Shown here: one piece after another, positions 23,724 through 34,338 of the stretch
Layout of the letters: the number at the start of each line of letters is the position of its first letter
Position numbering within the stretch: position 1 is the first letter of the stretch
DNA from: Curvularia sp. ZM96
Taxonomy: Eukaryota; Ascomycota; Dothideomycetes; Pleosporales; Pleosporaceae
NCBI GenBank assembly: GCA_022457065.1
Contig: JAJGBQ010000006.1
Coordinates: 372,001 to 436,000 of the forward strand
Length of the DNA: 64,000 nt
Reading direction: 5' to 3'
Program-made: the position numbers and the translations under genes
The notes under the pieces: model-generated
Databases searched by the model: none
Seen by the model: the letters and a program-made list of their open reading frames with translations, nothing else
What the model was told of the DNA's origin: nothing

Positions 23724-25991
23724 ATGCTTTTGCGCCATTTCAAAAGGCCATGGATATCATCAGTCTTTGTAATACTAGCTTCGCCATTGCTGGCAGCTCC
23801 TACTGTCGCTCCCACACTACAAGCACTTCCACAGTCGCTTCAACAAAACGTACCCTCTTGTGCACAGTCATGTCTACGGTCTTCGCTGGACGAAAGGTTT
23901 CCCGTGGCATGCTCTGGCCAACAGAATCTCCACTGTCTTTGCTCACATTACAGTACCTTGGGAGAGTCACTCGGCGAAGTGGCCTTGGGTTGCATTTATC
24001 TATCGTGCTCAGCTGAAGAATCCAAGAACCATCTCAGCACAGCATACGGGATATGTCTAGGACAACCATACGCCGTCATGCCAACCAAAAGTATTCTCAC
24101 TTATGTCGTAACCAGTACGGCGTCACCGTCTTCAGTGAAGTCGGTAGCTACGACGACTCCGACCATCACTTCAGATCTGCGTACCCAAATTAGTTCGACT
24201 CAATCTGCTTTCGTCGACACCGTCTCATCGTTTCCATCGCCTACCTCGTCAGAGACACCTACATCGGCCCCAGTCACCACAGCTGCAGATGATAAACCAA
24301 GAATGACACCCGCACAGATTGCCGGACTGTCAGTTGCTGCCGTGGCTGCCTTTGTCTTGGCTATTGGACTTATGGCTTTGAGCGTGTGGTTGAGGAGACG
24401 GAAGGAACAGAGAAACACTATGCTTTTCGACGACAAGGGCCGGAAACAGCACGACAAGAAATTTTCAACACGATTCTCGCGCTATCTTCCTGTGCAAGAT
24501 AGCTCTGAGCCGGTGAAGCAGCTTCCGCCCATGCCAGCACCGGCCTTGCGTCAAGGGAGGCGCCCAAAAGGAGTCCCACCCAAGCAACGACTTGGAGTAG
24601 GGACTTCGAATGGCTCTTCCAATTCTTCGTTGCCGTTGGACCAAATAGGCGTCGCCATAAGTGCAGAGCTGGACGGGAACCCTCTGGCACCCAAGAAGCC
24701 GGCACCGGCTGCCACTCAGCGAGCACTGCCCGGCCAAAAGCAGCCCCCGGGAAATGTCTCTCTGCGGCCGTTTAGTACAATGACAGAAGAGACTGTATTC
24801 GAAGAGGACGAAGTGGTATCACGCCGAGGATCCTCGGCGCTGCCGCCAACGCCTCCAGTCCCGGTTCCACCAATTCGCTCCTTGCAGCCTACCAGGATGG
24901 CAACAAATTCCAATAATAAAAACGCCCAGGGAAACAGTCGAGGCTCTGAGCTCTTTCTGAACATGCCGGTCCAACAAGGAAGAGTCGAATCAAAGCAAGT
25001 TACTGCAACAGAATTGCCTAGTAATAGGGCGCCGCAACCTCGCCCCCGTCTAGCATCGCCTTTCCAGATGTCATCCACAATGACTTCGTACGAGTCCAAA
25101 GCCACGACCCCAAGCTCACGCGACGACGGCAGCTCTGGGGGCATCATTGACTATTACTTTTCAAGCCAACCGACTCGTGTGGCACCCAAAGCTAGTCCCA
25201 CACGCATCATTCGTCCCAAAGAGTCACCCAAGACCATCGAGATCAAGCCCAAGAAATCATCGAGTACGATTTCCCGCACTTGGACCAACCAGCGTGATTC
25301 GCTGTCCAGTCAGACGTCTTTTGAAACAGTCGATCCCAACGACCCAACGCCTGAAGATGAAGACGACCAGAAGCAGCTGTCTGATGACAGCAGCAATAAC
25401 AAGCCGCCGCTATCGCCAGTTGCAGAGTCTCCAATCTCCAAGTTGCGATATCCAAAGGTACCACGAGCGTCGAACCAGTTGGTGTCCCGCAGTCCGCCAC
25501 AACAAAGGTTCCAGAGCCCGCACCGAGTACCCGATGCATCGTCACTTCTCCAGAAACGCAACAATGCTCTGCCTCCACTTTTACTGGAATCTCGGCCCCG
25601 ACTTGAAAGCCCGCACCGCGACCCTTTTACGTCGCCGCCGCGTCGAGTCGTCAGCCCGCCTCATCGCAACGGCCGCTCTCATGTGCGCAGCGTTAGCGCA
25701 GAATCATGGAGCACCACGCCTGCCTCCAAGAATGGCTTTGAGAGAAAAAGCCGGGTGCAGAGCGGAGCATGGGGTCAGAGCCCAGTCATGTACGAAGAGC
25801 AAGTTGTGAGGCCTCTGAACGTTAGGAAGAGAGGCGAGGACATGAAGGAAGTGAATATTGGCAGAGATGTCGACGTCGACTTTGGCGCAGACGGGCTCAA
25901 GAGCCCCGTGTGGATTCCGAGATTGACACCGAGGAAAAAGGGCGAAGATTTATTTCTAGAGGTTGGGTGGGGTGACGGTGTACGAAGGTGA
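23724..25991 (+). CDS. CFEM-domain single-pass membrane protein with long cytoplasmic tail
   Basis: CFEM domains are fungal extracellular eight-cysteine modules found in surface receptors, adhesins and haem-binding proteins. The intronless frame is 755 residues. The N-terminus has a signal peptide-like stretch (SSVFVILASPLLAAPT). The CFEM region spans about 43-112, with cysteines at 46, 50, 63, 71, 73, 90, 95 and 111 in the expected order. A Ser/Thr-rich stalk (about 125-190) leads to one transmembrane helix (about 199-222) followed by RRRK, which sets the tail inside. The tail, about 530 residues, is Pro/Ser/Arg rich, with several PxxP stretches and RSPPQQRF-like repeats, and no kinase domain. 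Such architecture suggests a surface sensor or cell-wall-linked protein; the ligand is not predictable. ATG 23724 is the first in frame after a likely leader intron. Confidence 0.85.
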   Translation: MLLRHFKRPWISSVFVILASPLLAAPTVAPTLQALPQSLQQNVPSCAQSCLRSSLDERFPVACSGQQNLHCLCSHYSTLGESLGEVALGCIYLSCSAEESKNHLSTAYGICLGQPYAVMPTKSILTYVVTSTASPSSVKSVATTTPTITSDLRTQISSTQSAFVDTVSSFPSPTSSETPTSAPVTTAADDKPRMTPAQIAGLSVAAVAAFVLAIGLMALSVWLRRRKEQRNTMLFDDKGRKQHDKKFSTRFSRYLPVQDSSEPVKQLPPMPAPALRQGRRPKGVPPKQRLGVGTSNGSSNSSLPLDQIGVAISAELDGNPLAPKKPAPAATQRALPGQKQPPGNVSLRPFSTMTEETVFEEDEVVSRRGSSALPPTPPVPVPPIRSLQPTRMATNSNNKNAQGNSRGSELFLNMPVQQGRVESKQVTATELPSNRAPQPRPRLASPFQMSSTMTSYESKATTPSSRDDGSSGGIIDYYFSSQPTRVAPKASPTRIIRPKESPKTIEIKPKKSSSTISRTWTNQRDSLSSQTSFETVDPNDPTPEDEDDQKQLSDDSSNNKPPLSPVAESPISKLRYPKVPRASNQLVSRSPPQQRFQSPHRVPDASSLLQKRNNALPPLLLESRPRLESPHRDPFTSPPRRVVSPPHRNGRSHVRSVSAESWSTTPASKNGFERKSRVQSGAWGQSPVMYEEQVVRPLNVRKRGEDMKEVNIGRDVDVDFGADGLKSPVWIPRLTPRKKGEDLFLEVGWGDGVRR

Positions 25992-26954
25992 GAAGTTTCG
26001 CATACAGAGTGGACGTTTTGATTCTTGACTATATATCCTTTCTTTTGTCTTGTGTATACACTTTTTTCTTTTTCCTTTTTTTCTAATCAAGAGCTATGGA
26101 AACGGAGACTGAACTCTAGTCATGACTGTACTTTTCTTAGCGTTGTTTCTCACATATTTACTCACTATCGTTTCTTTGAACAAAGGCGGGCGTGGTGCAT
26201 CCATTGGTACTTGGCACGTAGAATTTGTTGGGTTTGTCAGGGTAGCAGGGTAAATCCCGCTGTTGGGGCTAATTACAATATCAACACCAAGTCCCACGCT
26301 ATCGCCATTGTCCAATGCACCCTCGGGGAATAGGTTAAATAACCGGCTCTACAACTAGTCCAATGGAGGGTCAAAGTCGATTCATGAAGTTTGAGCCTCA
26401 AAGGCCGTTTCGGCCGCGGCTCCGATCCCGGGTGCGTGTCGGCAATTGACGCCCGGAAGAATTATGTACAGTGTCGTTTTCTCTGCTCGGTGTCTGCTCT
26501 GGCTGGCTGGCCGGCTGGTTCGAGTGCAGAGTTTGAAAACGGAGCAAATGGCATGACCGTGGCGGCCGGTGCACTGTGATCCGGCATGCGGTGGCTCTCG
26601 GCGCACGGCGGAAGAGGACAACAAACTGCAAGCAGGGACAGAGCAGGCAAGAGGTTAGTAAGAGACAGTCAGTGGACCGGACTGGCAATAGGGAGTCCCT
26701 GTCAGCGCACTGGCGGCTTACCCAATACGCGTGCGTCGAAGAGAGTGGACGGTCGGCGGGATTGATGTAATCAGGCTGGCTCATAGACCCCACTCGCAGT
26801 TCCACTTTTGGTGCATCATATCTGAGGCAGGCATGACGGCCTTAGCATCACCCACCCCCACTATCCTACAAAACCTAAACATCGCAGCGCGTAGCCACCT
26901 GCGATCTTCTTCTTTTCTCCTCCCATTCTTTTCCCCATCGACAGTCTGCCCATC
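25992..26954. other. Intergenic, CFEM to transketolase
   Basis: Both genes are on the plus strand. This holds the CFEM 3' UTR and the transketolase promoter. T-rich runs occur at about 26037-26090; nothing else is supported. Confidence 0.55.
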
Positions 26955-29408
26955 ATGCCGTACGGAAAGACCGATGAGCTCGCCATCAACACCATCCGAA
27001 CCCTAGCGGTACGTCTCCCCCTCTCTGCTGTTTCACACCCCGCCATTGTCCAAGCAGCTGCCCCGCTGGCCGCAAGCTCCTCTTCCGCCCCAACAAGCTA
27101 GCTTTGTGGACAACGAGCGTGCACCTGAAGCTGCAAAACGACTCAATGGCTGACTTTCTGCCTCTCCACAGGTCGATGCCACATTCCAGGCCAACTCGGG
27201 CCATCCGGGTGCGCCCATGGGCATGGCCCCAGTGGCCCACGTCCTGTTCAACAAGTTCATGACCTTCAACCCCAAGAACCCCGAGTGGGTCAACCGCGAC
27301 CGCTTCGTTCTTTCGTACGTACTTTTCTGCATCGTGCTGTTTCCAATGGCAGCGCGCTCGGTGTTTGGACGGCACAGCTAACTCGGGCGCAGCAACGGTC
27401 ACGGATGCATGCTCCAGTATGCGCTGATCCACCTCTTCGGCTACGATGTCAGCATTGAGGACCTCAAGAAGTTCCGTGTAAGTAAAGCGAACCCCCAAGC
27501 CTAGAACGACCACTGAACTCGTCGCAGCAAATTGACAGCATCACCCCCGGCCACCCCGAGTCCCACGACACCCCCGGTATTGAGGTCACCACTGGCCCTC
27601 TCGGTCAGGGTTTCGCCAACGCCGTCGGTCTCGCCATTGCTGAGAAGCACACCGCCGCCGTCTTCAACAAGCCCGGCTTCGAGCTGATCAACAACCACGT
27701 ATACGTGTTCTTCGGTGATGGCTGTGCCATGGAGGGCATCGCCAGCGAGGCTGCTTCAATGGCTGGCCACTTGAAGCTCGGCAACCTCATTGCCATCTAC
27801 GACGACAACCACATTTCCATTGGTAAGCTTTCCTGGGAATTTAACAAAAAGTACTCTATATCTAACCTATTCCAGACGGTGACACCAAGTGCGCCTTCAC
27901 TGAGGATGTCTCCAAGCGCTTCGAGGCGTACGGCTGGCACGTCCAGCACGTCCCCCAAGGTGACACTGACCTTGAGGGCATCGAGAAGGCTATTGCCGAG
28001 GCCAAGAAGGTCACCGACAAGCCCTCGATGATCAAGCTCACCACCACCATTGGTTTCGGTTCCGTTCTCCAGGGTACCGGCGGTGTCCACGGCAACCCCC
28101 TCAAGGCCGACGACTGCAAGCAGGTCAAGGAGAAGTTCGGCTTCGACCCCGAGAAGATGTTCCAGGTTCCCCAGGAGGTCTACGACATGTACCACAAGCA
28201 CGCCGCCGAGGGTGCTGCTGCTGAGGAGGAGTGGAACAAGCTCCTGAAGAAGTACGGCGAGGAGCACAAGGAGCTCCACGCCGACCTCACCCGCCGTCTT
28301 ACTCGCGACCTTCCTGAGGGCTGGCAAAAGGCCCTCCCCACATACAAGCCTTCCGACCCTGCGATTGCCTCAAGAAAGCTCTCCGAGTCGGTCCTCGAGG
28401 CCATCCACGACGTCGTCCCAGAGCTTCTCTCGGGTTCTGCCGATCTGACTGGCTCCAACAACACCAGGTGGAAGAAGGCCGTCGACTTCCAGCCTCCGGA
28501 TCTCGGCATCGGTGAGTGGTCTGGCCGATACCTGAGATACGGTGTCCGCGAGCACGCCATGGCTGCTGTCATGAACGGAATGTCCGCCTACGGCACCATC
28601 ATCCCCGCTGGTGGTACTTTCCTCAACTTCATGTCCTACGCTGCTGGTGCCGCCCGTCTGTCGTCGCTCTCACACCAGCGCGTCATCTACGTCGCTACTC
28701 ACGACTCCATTGGTCTTGGTGAGGACGGCCCCACCCACCAGCCTATCGAGACTCTTGCCCACTTCCGTGCTCTGCCCAACATGATGGTCTGGCGCCCAGC
28801 CGACGGAAACGAGTGCTCTGCTGCTTACTACATGGCGCTCACCTCCAAGGGCACGCCATCCATCCTTGCCCTTACCCGCCAGAACCTTCCCCAGCTTGAG
28901 GGCTCAACGCTCGAGAAGGCCATCAAGGGAGGTTACGTCGCCCTCGAGGACAAGGACGCCCAGATTACCCTCGTCTCCACTGGTTCCGAGGTTTCTCTCT
29001 GCTTGGAGGCCGTCAAGACTCTCAAGGAGCAGGGCATCACTGCCCGTGTTGCCTCGCTGCCCTGCTTCGAGGTCTTTGACGCACAAGACAAGGAGTACAA
29101 GATGTCGGTCATCCCCGGTGGCATCCCATCGCTCAGTGTTGAGGTCATGTCCACCATGGGTTGGGAGAAGTACTCGCACGAGCAGTTTGGTCTGAACCGC
29201 TTCGGTGCCTCTGGCCCATACAAGGAGGTCTACAAGGTAAGAATAATCGACTGTCCATGATGTGCAAGACCAATGCTAATGCCCCTTACAGAAGTTTGAG
29301 TTCACCCCCGAGGGTATTGCCAAGCGCGCGAAGGCCACTATTGACTTCTACAAGGATGTCAAGCCTCTGCGATCTCCTCTCGACCGCGCTTTCCAGCAGC
29401 TTATCTAA
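26955..29408 (+). CDS. TKL1: Transketolase
   Basis: A thiamine-diphosphate enzyme of the non-oxidative pentose phosphate pathway that moves two-carbon units between sugar phosphates. Exons are 26955..27008, 27172..27314, 27393..27477, 27528..27822, 27876..29236 and 29292..29408; the introns are 163, 78, 50, 53 and 55 nt. The protein is 684 residues, the usual length. It shows ANSGHPGAPMGMAP at the N-terminus, SNGHGCMLQYALIH, the TPP/Mg motif FFGDGCAMEGIASEAAS with NLIAIYDDN, the pyrimidine-binding region YGVREHAMAAVMNG, and THDSIGLGEDGPTHQP. Splicing closes every frame, and codon use is strongly biased toward C/G third positions, as in abundant proteins. Confidence 0.98.
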
Positions 29409-29735
29409 GCGGTTTGTTTCTGGGAGGATAGAGCTTGGAGCATAGGCTTGAGCCTGTGATGAGTGACGAAATTAATAAGCGGCAGCCCGCTTGATGAAGG
29501 AGCAAGATATCACCCCCATGTATAGAATTTGATATGTTTGACAATATGCTGTTGCATGTGAAGCTGAATCTCTGTGCCATTGATGTTGTGACGAATATAT
29601 ACGTTTTTCTGCGGCTCTAGTATTAGGGTGTGCAGGCTAGTTTCAGGAAGATAGATGCTGTTTATTAGTGAGATGGTGGGTGTAATTAAGAGCGATGCTA
29701 ATGATCGGCGGTTGCTTTCCTCGGCTCCGGGCCGC
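29409..29735. other. Intergenic, 327 bp
   Basis: Transketolase 3' flank and the leader of the metaxin-like gene. Nothing else is supported. Alternative upstream ATG 29655 for the next gene falls inside it. Confidence 0.5.
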
Positions 29736-30803
29736 ATGGTCGACTTTTTGCGACATCATCGCCGCCCTCACCACACGGCTAGCATGTCGCGGTCCGGCAG
29801 AAGCAATGTTGCTGCTGCGAGTAGTAGACAATCGCCGCCGTCAAACAGCATCCTTTCCGTCCCTGCGCCGATAAAGCAACTTTTCGACCAATTCCCACTC
29901 CTCACATACCCCGTCAACGAGTTCCCGCAACGAGCAGCACAAGACCACAATACACATGTGCTGTACGTCTTTACCACGGAGCAGGGTGCTCTTCGGGGCG
30001 CACCATCGTATAACCCTGCGTGCTTGAAATGGCAGGTCAGGACATAGCTGTGCACACCCCATTACCCCACCACGCGGACTGACCATGTCGTAGGCATACC
30101 TCAAGTTCTCCAGGATACCGTTCAGCATCGCCTCGGCGAACAACCATGCCTCACCAAGCGGCTCGCTACCATTCCTCCTTCCCTTGCCGTCGGATGCATC
30201 GAGGCAATCACAGCCTGTGCCGTCCAGTAAGCTGCAGCGTTGGGCCATGAACAATAGCGATAAAGCAATTGAGGAGTCGGGAGATGCGCGATATGAGGCA
30301 TATCTGAGCCTGATAGACCACCGGATACGGAGAGCCTGGGTATGTTTGTCTAAGGAAGCAACGCCTGGGCCATGGCTAACACATTGCAGCTCTACGCTGT
30401 CTATCTATCACAGAACTTTGCCACCATTGCCGAGCCCCTGTACGTCCTGCCCACCTCGCGCAACTCGTTTGTGCGCCTCACGATATCCCGCGAACTACGC
30501 CTGGCCGCCGAGGCCGAACTCGTCAAGTTCTCCAGCATCATCAGCGACGAGACACTGTACAACCAAGCAGACGAGGCATTCGCGGCATTGGAGACGCTGT
30601 TGGGAAAGGACGACTGGTTCTTTGGAGCGCAGAGGCCGGGTCTGTTCGATGCTAGCGTTTTTGCATACACACACTTGCTACTGGATGACAACTTAGCAAA
30701 GGGATGGGTGGACACGCGGTTGCGTGACGCGTTAATGGCGCATAGACGGCTGGTTATGCATCAAGAGCGAATTCTGACGCGGTACTTTGACAAGACGGGA
30801 TAG
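29736..30803 (+). CDS. Metaxin / SAM-complex subunit-like protein (Sam35/Sam37 family)
   Basis: The sorting and assembly machinery inserts beta-barrel proteins into the outer mitochondrial membrane; metaxins are its GST-fold subunits. Exons are 29736..30035, 30094..30339 and 30390..30803, introns 58 and 50 nt, giving 319 residues. A thioredoxin-like N-terminal portion has VLYVFTTEQGALRGAPSYN then CLKWQAYLKFSRIPFSI, as in metaxins. A helical GST-C-like part follows, with ISDETLYNQADEAFAALE, DDWFFGAQRPGLFDASVFAY and HRRLVMHQERIL. No clear C-terminal membrane anchor is seen. The start is uncertain: in-frame ATGs lie at 29655, 29736 and 29784, and the N-terminal ~40 residues are low in conservation signals. 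Sam35 versus Sam37/metaxin-1 cannot be settled by eye. Confidence 0.78.
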
Positions 30804-31177
30804 GTTCGGGAATTGTAGAATATGACTTGTAATACTAACAATGAGACATGAATGTCATAACGATACTACTGGCATGTGTGTGCAATTCTTAACCTTGAGA
30901 TGATGGCTTGTGATTCGGCAAAAGGCGAACAGGTCGGTCTTGTCTAGCGCGGACCAGAACATAGTTAATGGCGTCTATGTGAGTCACGCTACGGGGGCCT
31001 GCACGACATATTGCCCGATTAGGCAATTCTGAATACAAGTCGGGCGTGGCCAGGGCGCGGAGACCAGTCATTGGCCCATGAGGTGACTATTATATAGACA
31101 GTGTCAGGCACCCGTCTGACACGGCGACAACATCTATTCAAGTTTCTTCTTCTCTCTGCCGTAAAATCGATACAAAT
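30804..31177. other. Intergenic, 374 bp
   Basis: 3' flank of the metaxin-like gene and promoter of the methyltransferase gene. No further feature is supported. Confidence 0.5.
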
Positions 31178-32161
31178 ATGACACAACCGACATCCGTCGA
31201 CATGACTTTCGACACGTCGCTCGACGTCAAGCCCTCTACTGCCGACATCAACGCCTCGTTCTCAACCATCGAGTCGGACCAAACAAAGTATAACCAGCCC
31301 AAGCCCTCAACACCAGTCCACCATGTAGCCACGCAAGACGCATACAACCAATGGGCTTCTGTCTACGACTCCGACGGCAACATGCTCCAAGCCATTGACG
31401 ACATTGAACTCGCGACTCTGCTCCCGGACTTTCTGGCTCAAGTCGCCAACACCACCACCAACAGCGACAACAGCGACAGTGTATCTGCAGACAACGACTC
31501 CACCCTCCACATCCTCGACCTCGGCTGCGGCACCGGCCGCAACACCTTCAAACTCGTTTCCCACCCCTTCCCCGTATCAACCCCCATCCACATCCAAGGC
31601 CTCGACTTCTCCCAGCCCATGCTAGATATCGCACGGATCAAACTCTCCGCTTTATCTCCGTCTTTGGTGGAGGGAAAAACATGGTCGCTGCACTGCTGTG
31701 ACGTATTCTCCTCTTCTTCTAGTGCTGAAGGAGGAGTAAAAGGTATCACGCCCGCACACGCCATCGTATCCACGCTTGTCCTCGAACACGTTCCCCTAGA
31801 CAACTTTTTCGTTTCACTGGCGGGATTGTTGCGACCACGTGGTCTGGCGCTGGTTACGAATATGCATCAGGATATGGGGAGGACGGGGAGTCAGGCGGGG
31901 TTCGTGAATGAGCAGGGGGTCAAAGTGCGTGGAGATAGTTTTGTGCATGACGTGGAGGGGATGGTGCATGCGGCGAGGAAGGCGGGGTTGGAGGTGCTGG
32001 AGGTGAGGGAGAGGGAGGTTAGAGAGGAGGATGTGGAGGGTGAAGGGGCGAGGGTCGGGAGGAGGGGGAGGAAGTGGATTGGTGTTAGGGTGTGGGTTGG
32101 TATGGTGGTCAGGAAGGGGGCTGAGGTTGAGGGAAGGCGATTTTCAGTGAAACAGTTGTAG
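31178..32161 (+). CDS. Class I SAM-dependent methyltransferase
   Basis: An intronless 327-residue frame. The motif I glycine loop LDLGCGTG lies at 113-120 followed by RNTFKLV; acidic motif II-like GLDFSQPMLDIAR follows; then a CDVF segment and IVSTLVLEHVPLDNF, typical of small-molecule class I methyltransferases (Methyltransf_11/25-like). The N-terminal 50 residues are Ser/Thr rich. The C-terminal ~70 residues are basic and acidic runs (EVREREVREEDVEGEG). Target is unknown. It converges on a cytochrome P450, and an oxygenase lies 4 kb further on, so a tailoring role in a secondary pathway is possible, not shown. Confidence 0.85.
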   Translation: MTQPTSVDMTFDTSLDVKPSTADINASFSTIESDQTKYNQPKPSTPVHHVATQDAYNQWASVYDSDGNMLQAIDDIELATLLPDFLAQVANTTTNSDNSDSVSADNDSTLHILDLGCGTGRNTFKLVSHPFPVSTPIHIQGLDFSQPMLDIARIKLSALSPSLVEGKTWSLHCCDVFSSSSSAEGGVKGITPAHAIVSTLVLEHVPLDNFFVSLAGLLRPRGLALVTNMHQDMGRTGSQAGFVNEQGVKVRGDSFVHDVEGMVHAARKAGLEVLEVREREVREEDVEGEGARVGRRGRKWIGVRVWVGMVVRKGAEVEGRRFSVKQL

Positions 32162-32571
32162 ATTTGCGAATGGAAGATTAGATGATACTCTTACGTCGAT
32201 GGTTTGGCTAGATTGAGCTACGCTATAGGATGTTAGCGGACGAGCAGATGTTTTTCCTACATTGCCGAGTGTATCAGAGATCAGGTTGTGTATAGTCATG
32301 CTAACACTTTGTATTGAAGACCGATATTTTTTCCTATTAGAACAACCATTCTGCTTGGTGATGGGCTGGAAAAATCTTACGACTGTGTGCTCAATATTGA
32401 CCCTAATATATCCCGCGCTGTGCTACTCATTGAATAACAACCTAGCGTTCATCACACATTGGACGGCTTCCATTCTAGACTGCGTGAACTTGAAAATCTG
32501 CAATGGCTATATGGTTTCGATATCGTCTCATTCTAGTCGATATTGCGTTACCCACGCTTTCCTTTCTCTCA
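32162..32571. other. Convergent 3' flank, 410 bp
   Basis: Methyltransferase and P450 genes end toward each other here. The base content turns AT-richer from this point. No gene is supported. Confidence 0.5.
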
Positions 32572-34338
32572 TCAACTAAATTCCAATGCCTCCAAATCAA
32601 TCTCTGATTCTCTTTTTCTATACCTTAATGTGGATTGTGGGTTTACAAGATAGGAAGTGCCAAAATGAAGTGGCTCAGAAGTCGCCACATCCACCGCTTC
32701 CCAGTCATACCTTAAAAGAAGGAAACAGAGCGCAATTTTAATCTCGTTTGCCGCAAAGAAACGGCCAGGACAGGCATGAATACCATGCCCAAATCCTATA
32801 TGCTCAGGACTTGTGCTAACGAAATGAGCTTTGTTTGCGTATTCGGGTACCTCGCGCATGCGCTTCCAACGATAAATGTCGAATTTCTCTGGGTTCGGAA
32901 ACACTGTTGGGTCCTGTGCTAGAGTGCCATCGATCATGACGTACTGGCCTTTGCGTATGCTGATGTCTTCCACCTGTACATCCTTGGTTGCCAGTCGACG
33001 CATGCCAGCTTCACCCGGATTGTCAGTGCACGTGTATTAGCAGTAAGCCAGAGGGAAACCTACTGATCTCGTTGGGCATCAATCTTTGTGCCTCTTTCAT
33101 AGCACTATCGACGAGCTTCATGTTGAAAAGCGCAGTTTTGTTCCATCCATGTTCCTTCAGTACGTTTACGATTTCCTCTCTTAGTGGCCGTATATCAGTG
33201 GGATTGCTTGTCAGAAGCAGCATTATTTTGGATAGGAGGTCTGACGTGGTGTGGATAGCAGCCATTGATAGCGTTAGTTGGAAACTTGCAGGGTCATAAC
33301 TGAAGCCCTTGGATTCTGCTTCAGCCCAATCAATCGCATCGTTAAACACAGGGGCTGGCTTCCCTGTTTCTTGGGCTTTTTCTTTCATTGCGCGACGTTC
33401 TTCGATGACTGGCATGATGAGTTCTCGAGCTCGTTGCAGTTGGTCACGAGCCTGTCTCCCTTCACGAGAGAAGAAGACCAGGAAATACTTCAATGGTCCA
33501 GGTAAGGCGCTTACGCTGTGTGCAGCCTTCATCGAGTTCACAGTATATTCCTTTGTTATTTTAAGCCAGTCTTCGTTACGACATAGCTTATCTCCGAGAA
33601 ATACACGGGAAGAGAGCCGCGCGATCAGATCTAGCATCGAATCCAGTATAAGCGTTTCATTCCACTCTACATCTGATTAGACAAGGCGGATCTGCAAAAG
33701 CGTAAGTAGACTTGAATCTTACCAGGAGAGTTTCCAAAGATCAAATTGGTTGCAAAACTTGTTTCATATGCCAAGGGCTTTGTAACAGAGTCTAGATGGA
33801 TATCGTTAGCCGTGTGGCTGGGCATGTATGTGCATAGTAGACATACTTAGCAGTTTTGTCAGAGGTTTCCTAGCTACATTCTGCAATACCTGGCTCTTGT
33901 GTGTGAGTATACCGAAGGTCGTCAATCCTGGTAAATGAGCGGAGAAGTCCTACTATGTCAGAATCTACTATTTAAAATAAACTTCAGATCAAAGCTTACT
34001 CTTGCTATTGCGTCTGCAAAGCTTAGGTTTTCCTCATTGCGAATTACATTGACGAAACGGGAAGGTAGAATGAGAGCCTCTCCGTTATTGGTGATCATTC
34101 GAAATGGATTGTCACCAAACTGTTTCTTTGCTTTTTTGAAAATCTCGATACCATGTTGGACAGCCTCTGATTGTTTCGTAAAGATCGGGCGAAGGCTGCC
34201 TGGCTGATTTGCGTGAGGAAAGCTTTTGCTATTCGACTTCGAAACAACTAGCGCAAATGTAGCGATCATCCCAAAGAGTAGGACGGTGCTAGTGGTGATT
34301 GTTGTAAGGGTAATAAAATCCATGCTGGCTGTAGACAT
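32572..34338 (-). CDS. Cytochrome P450 monooxygenase
   Basis: A haem-thiolate monooxygenase anchored to the ER. Exons are complement(32572..33008, 33064..33666, 33723..33791, 33847..33949, 34000..34338); introns 55, 56, 55 and 50 nt, total 516 residues. The N-terminal membrane anchor is at about 8-32 (TTSTVLLFGMIATFALVV). The I-helix has SMAAIHTTSDLLSK, the K-helix EAQR, the PERF-like region NPEKFDIYRWKRMRE, and the haem loop FGHGIHACPGRFFA with Cys451 as ligand. All essential motifs are present, so the enzyme looks functional. The haem loop and surrounding sequence resemble the fungal ent-kaurene-oxidase/gibberellin-type P450 group used in terpene and alkaloid pathways (recalled similarity). 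The last intron ends in a weak AAG acceptor, the least certain junction. Confidence 0.92.
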
